This document shows, one piece after another, positions 52,909-56,812 of a DNA stretch of 56,812 nucleotides. The notes below the pieces were generated by a model, which worked only from the letters and a program-made list of their open reading frames with translations, did not search any database and was not told where the DNA came from. Source of the DNA: an uncultured Clostridia bacterium (GTDB taxonomy: Bacteria > Bacillota > Clostridia > Oscillospirales > Acutalibacteraceae); assembly GCA_944380765.1 (NCBI GenBank), contig CALWIO010000011.1, forward strand, positions 1 to 56,812, in the 5' to 3' direction. Each line of letters starts with the position of its first letter. The first letter of the stretch is position 1. A program made the position numbers and the translations under genes.

Positions 52909-53793
52909 CTTGGAATCAAACGGATTGTTATTCAGCCACAACTGAGCATTTGTAAAGTAAAAATATCCGCTTATGTTGCTTTTGTTCAGGAAGAAAGACT
53001 TTTTCGCATTTGCTTTTAAATCAACTAACGCTGTAAAAGTATCATAATCGTTGGGAAATTCACAAACAACTCTGTTTTCGTTAACACAGCGTACATATAA
53101 GCATTCTGACATGGAAGATATGCTTTTTTCGCTTTTATCAGCTAAATCATATTTTACATATTTGCCTGAATTAAACAGCAATAATTCTTCGGCGGAAATC
53201 CAATAAAAGCCTCTGTAATAATCATTTAACGAATATTTTTCCGACTCTACATACAGGGTAACTCTGTCATTTAAAAGATATGCAAGTTTGCCTTGTTCGC
53301 TTATATCAAAGCAGTCCACATTTTCGGCAACAACAAAAGTATCAGATGTTTCTGCCGTCTGCCTGATAAGTTGACCGTTAATAAGATAATAAACGAAATC
53401 GCTGTCGGCAATCATCTTAAATTCTTCTTCAAACAACAACGGCATTTTTTTAAAAACAGCGCCGTCTTTAACAAGTAAAATGTTTTTTTCATCAGAATTT
53501 TCTTTTATTCCGATACAGCAAAAATCACCGCCGACATATTTATTCATTAAATATATTATTTTATAGCCGTCAATCGAATACGCTTTCTGAACATCATTTT
53601 TTATGTCATATACATAAATTACATTATCTGCGTCCATATCATAGGAGCGGTAACCATCTTCACTTTCAGCCGTAAACAGCAAATATCCGTATTGGTCATT
53701 TTTAAGAACCTGCTGTTTGTAGATAAATATTGATGAGGTTAATATCAGCGATAATGCTAAAACTGCGGTAATAGCAATTTTGATTTTTTTCAT
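52897..53793 (-). CDS. Secreted or membrane-anchored protein, possibly beta-propeller-like
   Basis: A 298-residue protein with an N-terminal hydrophobic helix (AITAVLALSLILTSSIFIY) and a large outside domain of repeated beta-type stretches (VIYVYDI, DFVYYLINGQLIRQT, GKLAYLLNDRVTLYV, YVKYDLADKSEK), suggestive of propeller-like blades. Its last codons (FDSKEEH) lie at the junction with the truncated carbohydrate-binding fragment, so the natural C-terminus may be lost. GAGAGG precedes the ATG. No family is recognised. Confidence 0.62.
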   Translation of the reverse strand: MKKIKIAITAVLALSLILTSSIFIYKQQVLKNDQYGYLLFTAESEDGYRSYDMDADNVIYVYDIKNDVQKAYSIDGYKIIYLMNKYVGGDFCCIGIKENSDEKNILLVKDGAVFKKMPLLFEEEFKMIADSDFVYYLINGQLIRQTAETSDTFVVAENVDCFDISEQGKLAYLLNDRVTLYVESEKYSLNDYYRGFYWISAEELLLFNSGKYVKYDLADKSEKSISSMSECLYVRCVNENRVVCEFPNDYDTFTALVDLKANAKKSFFLNKSNISGYFYFTNAQLWLNNNPFDSKEEH

Positions 53794-53850
53794 AAGCGTT
53801 TCCTCTCCGCTACAAATTTTAGCTAAGCTTTTAAGCTGAGCGGGTAAGTT

Positions 53851-54408
53851 TCAGGTATCGGCACGGCGCGAGCCGTTCCCCCGATTTAAAGCCTTTTCTT
53901 CTTTTTTTCTTGCTCTTTTATATATGACCGTTATAACAACAGCGTACAGAGCCAAATTTAAAAAGTTGCTTAAATCATACGCATAGGAGTCTATGGAATC
54001 TGTAACGCAGACCATCAGCATTGTGTTTATCCCCAGCGGGCATATTGCCTGATAAAAATATCTTATCATATCCATAACATAAAACCCGCCGGCACCCGGT
54101 TCCACAGCCTTCAAAATAAGGTTCGCAGCCAGCAAACCGAGCGTCAGTAACAGATAGAGAAGGGTGGGAATGTGCAGTATCAAAAGGTCAAAACGGTCCG
54201 AGCTCCCCGATTTGCGCGGCGGAATGTTAAGAATAAACGCCCAGACCAGAGAAAATAACAAGATGTTAAAAATCATATACACCGCTATAGGCGAAGTGTA
54301 AACCTTTCCCTCTGTCAGAAAGAAGCCAATCAGCGCGCCCAGCGTAAAGAAATTTACGGCCGCTAACACAAGCCGGATAACGGAAAATTTAATCACACTT
54401 TTGACCAT
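53851..54408 (-). CDS. Four-helix membrane protein of unknown function
   Basis: A 185-residue protein with about four hydrophobic helices (LVLAAVNFFTLGALIGFFL, MIFNILLFSLVWAFIL, LLYLLLTLGLLAANLIL, FLNLALYAVVITVIY) and a basic tail ARKKEEKALNRGNGSRR. GGGGG lies before the ATG. It is in a run of minus-strand genes downstream of the RHS gene, a place where immunity-type membrane proteins are often found; no direct evidence supports that here. Confidence 0.62.
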   Translation of the reverse strand: MVKSVIKFSVIRLVLAAVNFFTLGALIGFFLTEGKVYTSPIAVYMIFNILLFSLVWAFILNIPPRKSGSSDRFDLLILHIPTLLYLLLTLGLLAANLILKAVEPGAGGFYVMDMIRYFYQAICPLGINTMLMVCVTDSIDSYAYDLSNFLNLALYAVVITVIYKRARKKEEKALNRGNGSRRADT

Positions 54409-54666
54409 ACTTTTATTCCCCCTGTTTCTATAGATAGACGCCTCGCTGTACCATTCCCTGTTTAATCACAAAACAAACAAGTAAGGTTCTAATTGTGCCG
54501 CTGTTTTCTTTTAGCTGTGGGTATGCGAAAAACAAATCCGCCGTCAATATACGCGCGGCTTTATGCGCCTGAGAAGCGGAAAACTCCACGGTAATAATCG
54601 TGAATACAAATCCGACTTTTGCGGTTTTCACAGCCTTATGCATATTGTCTTTTCTCAATAATTTTT

Positions 54667-55425
54667 TTATTCCTGATATGCTAACATATCTTTTAAAAAT
54701 TCCAGCGCTTTTGTTTCATCGATAGGAAATGAGGAGGAAGTAGATTCAACATTCACAAAAACAAACGAATCCTTTGTTTTGCCCATCATTACCATTTTGT
54801 TGTTTTTTATAATGCCGTCAAACTCTCCCCAGTCATAATAATAGATATAATTATCGCTTTCTGAAATATCTGTATCTTTAAAATACACATTTTTGTAAAT
54901 ACCGTATTTGAGATTTTTTAATATGTATGATTTTGTGTCAATTTTGGACATTTCAACGGTCAGAACACAAGGGTCGTCATCAATATCAATTCTCTTTGAT
55001 ACATTTGTGCTTTTTGAGTTATACATATCCAAAACCGTAATATATGCGTCCTCTACATATTTACTTGTTTCGTTTTCTTCATAATCAACAAAATTTAATG
55101 AGTTGCAGTATTTGTAATTTTCACTTTGGGGTATAACCTTATAGTGACTGCTCATATTGAAATAGAATAATCCAATACACATATAAACTAAAACCGCGCT
55201 GATAAACACATTGCAAACGATTGTATATGTTTTACTGAGTTCAAATTTCAAACTGAGAACTAATTTGACTGCGAACAAAAGCGTAACCAACAAAAACGGT
55301 ATAATGAATATATAGTAAATAAAAACATCTTCAACCGGCAGCCAGCTAAGCATATATGTACTAAATACTAACGCTATAATTGACAAGATTAAAAATATAA
55401 TATTGATTATAACTCTTTTCTTCAT
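54667..55425 (-). CDS. Three-helix membrane protein, candidate immunity protein for the RHS toxin
   Basis: A 252-residue protein with three N-terminal hydrophobic helices (IINIIFLILSIIALVFSTYML, IFIIPFLLVTLLFAVKLVL, VFISAVLVYMCIGLFYF) and a soluble C-terminal domain of about 150 residues, probably outside the membrane. Its ATG overlaps the RHS stop (ATGA), and the ribosome site GGAGG is within the last RHS codons. This strict coupling to a polymorphic-toxin-like gene is the reason for the immunity suggestion. No family is recognised. Confidence 0.65.
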   Translation of the reverse strand: MKKRVIINIIFLILSIIALVFSTYMLSWLPVEDVFIYYIFIIPFLLVTLLFAVKLVLSLKFELSKTYTIVCNVFISAVLVYMCIGLFYFNMSSHYKVIPQSENYKYCNSLNFVDYEENETSKYVEDAYITVLDMYNSKSTNVSKRIDIDDDPCVLTVEMSKIDTKSYILKNLKYGIYKNVYFKDTDISESDNYIYYYDWGEFDGIIKNNKMVMMGKTKDSFVFVNVESTSSSFPIDETKALEFLKDMLAYQE

Positions 55426-56264
55426 GTTATTCCTCCGAATTTTTTTATATCGTTATATTCTGGAATTAAATGTCTGTTCATATATTTGTTTACACCCTTT
55501 TTCGTAATATGACTTGATTCTTTTGATATTGCATACATTCCGGAATGTTTTTCATATTGTTTCCATTGATAAGTATATGACTTTTTGTAAAAATGCATAT
55601 CTATTGCCTTTGCCGATATACTAGCAAATTCATTAAATGCATAACCTGCACCAATAAAAATATTAGTGACCAAATTCAAACCTGCATCTTCACGATATTC
55701 AGAATGAACACCAAAATTATCTACATAGTATTCTGTTAATGCATCTCGACTATCTTGTTTCATTTGTTGAAATTTTTTGTCTGTTAATGGGCTTATATTT
55801 TCAAATTGTTTCCATGAGGCAATCGACCCCCACAACACAGTTATGCACATATACCCAACAGTAGTTTTTCTTGCAAGATGTCCGATAGTTATATTTTCTT
55901 TAGAAAAATAATAGTTAAAATCATATAGCAAGTTATCATCTAAATACTTATCATATCCTTCTTTATTTAACAACTCTAAACATGATGCCGCAATAACTAT
56001 GAGAAGCAACAATTCTCCATTCGAATACTCTTTATCTTTAAATCCATTTGGATCTATTCTATTAATAGGATTATTACTACAATACGCAAAGAGGTTAGCG
56101 CCGTGGGTTTCGCCTTGGGTTGCGAGGAGAATGTTGGTATCATCACAGTTTATGAACCGTCCCCATTCGGGGTTATAGTAGCGTGACTGCAAGTAATACA
56201 GACCTGTTGTAAAATCGTAATTGTAACCACGGTAAGTAAGCGGGCAGAGAGCGGTAAACATCAT
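55422..56264 (-). CDS. RHS repeat-associated core protein C-terminus with variable tail
   Basis: A 280-residue frame. The first about 75 residues are the RHS core end: YRGYNYDFTTGLYYLQSRYYNPEWGRFINCDD, ANLFAYCSNNPINRIDPNG. The following about 205 residues form a variable tail with hydrophobic stretches (ELLLLIVIAASCLELL, TVGYMCITVLWGSIASW) and no toxin motif I recognise. The same frame stays open upstream with RHS repeats (NLQGDV, YSYDPWG) to about 56546, where a TAG stops it, so the ATG at 56264 is not the natural start and the large N-terminal part is missing. Expression is uncertain. Confidence 0.75.
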   Translation of the reverse strand: MMFTALCPLTYRGYNYDFTTGLYYLQSRYYNPEWGRFINCDDTNILLATQGETHGANLFAYCSNNPINRIDPNGFKDKEYSNGELLLLIVIAASCLELLNKEGYDKYLDDNLLYDFNYYFSKENITIGHLARKTTVGYMCITVLWGSIASWKQFENISPLTDKKFQQMKQDSRDALTEYYVDNFGVHSEYREDAGLNLVTNIFIGAGYAFNEFASISAKAIDMHFYKKSYTYQWKQYEKHSGMYAISKESSHITKKGVNKYMNRHLIPEYNDIKKFGGIT

Positions 56265-56812
56265 TACTCCCTGTTCATCATTACTTAAATCTTCATCGAT
56301 AAAATGATATTCAATATTCCCCCACGGGTCATAACTGTATTCTATAACGGGATTGCCCTCAGAGTCAACTGCTGCGATTACATCTCCCTGAAGATTTCGT
56401 ACAAATGTAAATACCGTCTCACCACAGAAAGAGAAGCCTTGCGGAGTACCGCTTTGATCATAAAGAATTATGCATTTTACAGTGCAAGGTATTCGGGATT
56501 CATGGCGGTGAATTTGACCGAATACCTTGTCAGACCTAAGGGACTAACCCCGCATATCAGGTTTATTGCCGCTTTGCAAAAGCAGAACACAGAGCCGCGC
56601 CTGCGCTTATATACACCAAATCCCGGTTGTTCATAATAAGCACCTCAACCTCTGCCTGATTGTGCCTTTTAGTGCAGCCGCTCAGGCGTCCTGCTGTTCC
56701 AATGGGTTTTCTTCAAACCATTCCAAAGTTCCGTAAACATCTCGGTTAATTCAATTTCACAGGCAGTCTTTGCTTATGAGTTCATCTGCTATTCTTTCAG
56801 TTGTTTTTTCTG
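56265..56812 (-). pseudogene. Decayed upstream part of the RHS gene
   Basis: Minus-strand traces of RHS repeats (YDQSGTPQGF, FVRNLQGDVIAAVDSEGN, YSYDPWGNIEY) are in frame with the 55422-56264 gene from about 56460 downward. Above about 56546 there are stops in all frames and short unrelated-looking segments, so the gene has lost its 5' end by deletion or recombination. Nothing else is recognised to the window end. Confidence 0.6.

Noticed and set aside
54428..54658. 76-codon minus-strand ORF
   Set aside because: TTG start without a ribosome site, composition unlike a folded protein, and no recognisable domain. Probably non-coding remains of the RHS-associated region.
1..56812. CRISPR array
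   Set aside because: No regularly spaced repeats were seen; the only multi-copy repeats are the att pair, the 362-bp duplication, operator pairs and in-gene tandem repeats.

Overview
The window looks like a chromosomal segment from a gut-type Clostridia bacterium, most likely Oscillospirales/Ruminococcaceae. This is inferred from Firmicutes-style AGGAGG ribosome sites, frequent TTG/GTG starts, the SRP RNA-dnaX-ybaB/ebfC-recR-smpB-ssrA housekeeping order, and abundant plant-glycan enzymes. Most of it has moderate GC. Two blocks are visibly AT-rich: about 8.4-22.9 kb and 37.4-39.4 kb.

Layout. 1-6 kb: the end of a tRNA-Leu gene, a TetR-controlled operon for a CrtI-like flavoprotein and a flavin/2Fe-2S reductase, a membrane-anchored alpha/beta hydrolase, and a one-TM protein of unknown function. 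6-8.4 kb (minus strand): a GH5 cellulase gene broken by an amber codon, a GNAT acetyltransferase, and a SAM-type (S-box) riboswitch leader ahead of a small gene that has an in-frame stop. 8.4-22.9 kb: an AT-rich 14.4-kb island bounded by perfect 82-bp direct repeats of the 3' half of tRNA-Thr(CGT) and its terminator. It carries an AraC regulator, GPH symporter, GH2, GH1, sugar isomerase/epimerase, GH78 alpha-L-rhamnosidase, rhaB, rhaA, rhaD and a frameshifted DUF6809-type gene, but no recognisable integrase. 23-31 kb: SDR oxidoreductase, membrane protein, malic enzyme, DUF3267-type zincin, glycerol kinase, GH20 hexosaminidase, and a 362-bp segmental duplication that put a small secreted-protein gene behind a copy of the GH20 promoter. 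31-37 kb: SRP RNA, dnaX, ybaB/ebfC, recR, smpB, a GntR/membrane-protein pair with two identical operators, and tmRNA. 37-39.4 kb: an AT-rich patchwork of a truncated cupin, a CMD protein, DMP19, a small membrane protein, an acyltransferase remnant and a truncated IS3-type element. 39.5-52.4 kb: a 1045-residue modular surface protein, a TetR regulator and a second, host-like rhamnoside operon (GPH symporter, frameshifted GH1, GH78, rhaB, rhaA, rhaD). 52.5-56.8 kb: a truncated carbohydrate-binding protein, membrane proteins, and an RHS C-terminus followed by an overlapping candidate immunity gene.

How the genes work together. Two parallel clusters encode the same path: import of a rhamnosylated glycoside, removal of rhamnose (GH78) and of glucose or galactose (GH1, plus GH2 in the island), then isomerisation, phosphorylation and aldol cleavage of L-rhamnose. 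They have unrelated regulators (AraC in the island, TetR in the host cluster). The host TetR probably also controls the large surface protein, because both promoters hold the same palindrome between -35 and -10.

All calls are from reading the sequence. No database search, alignment or folding was run.
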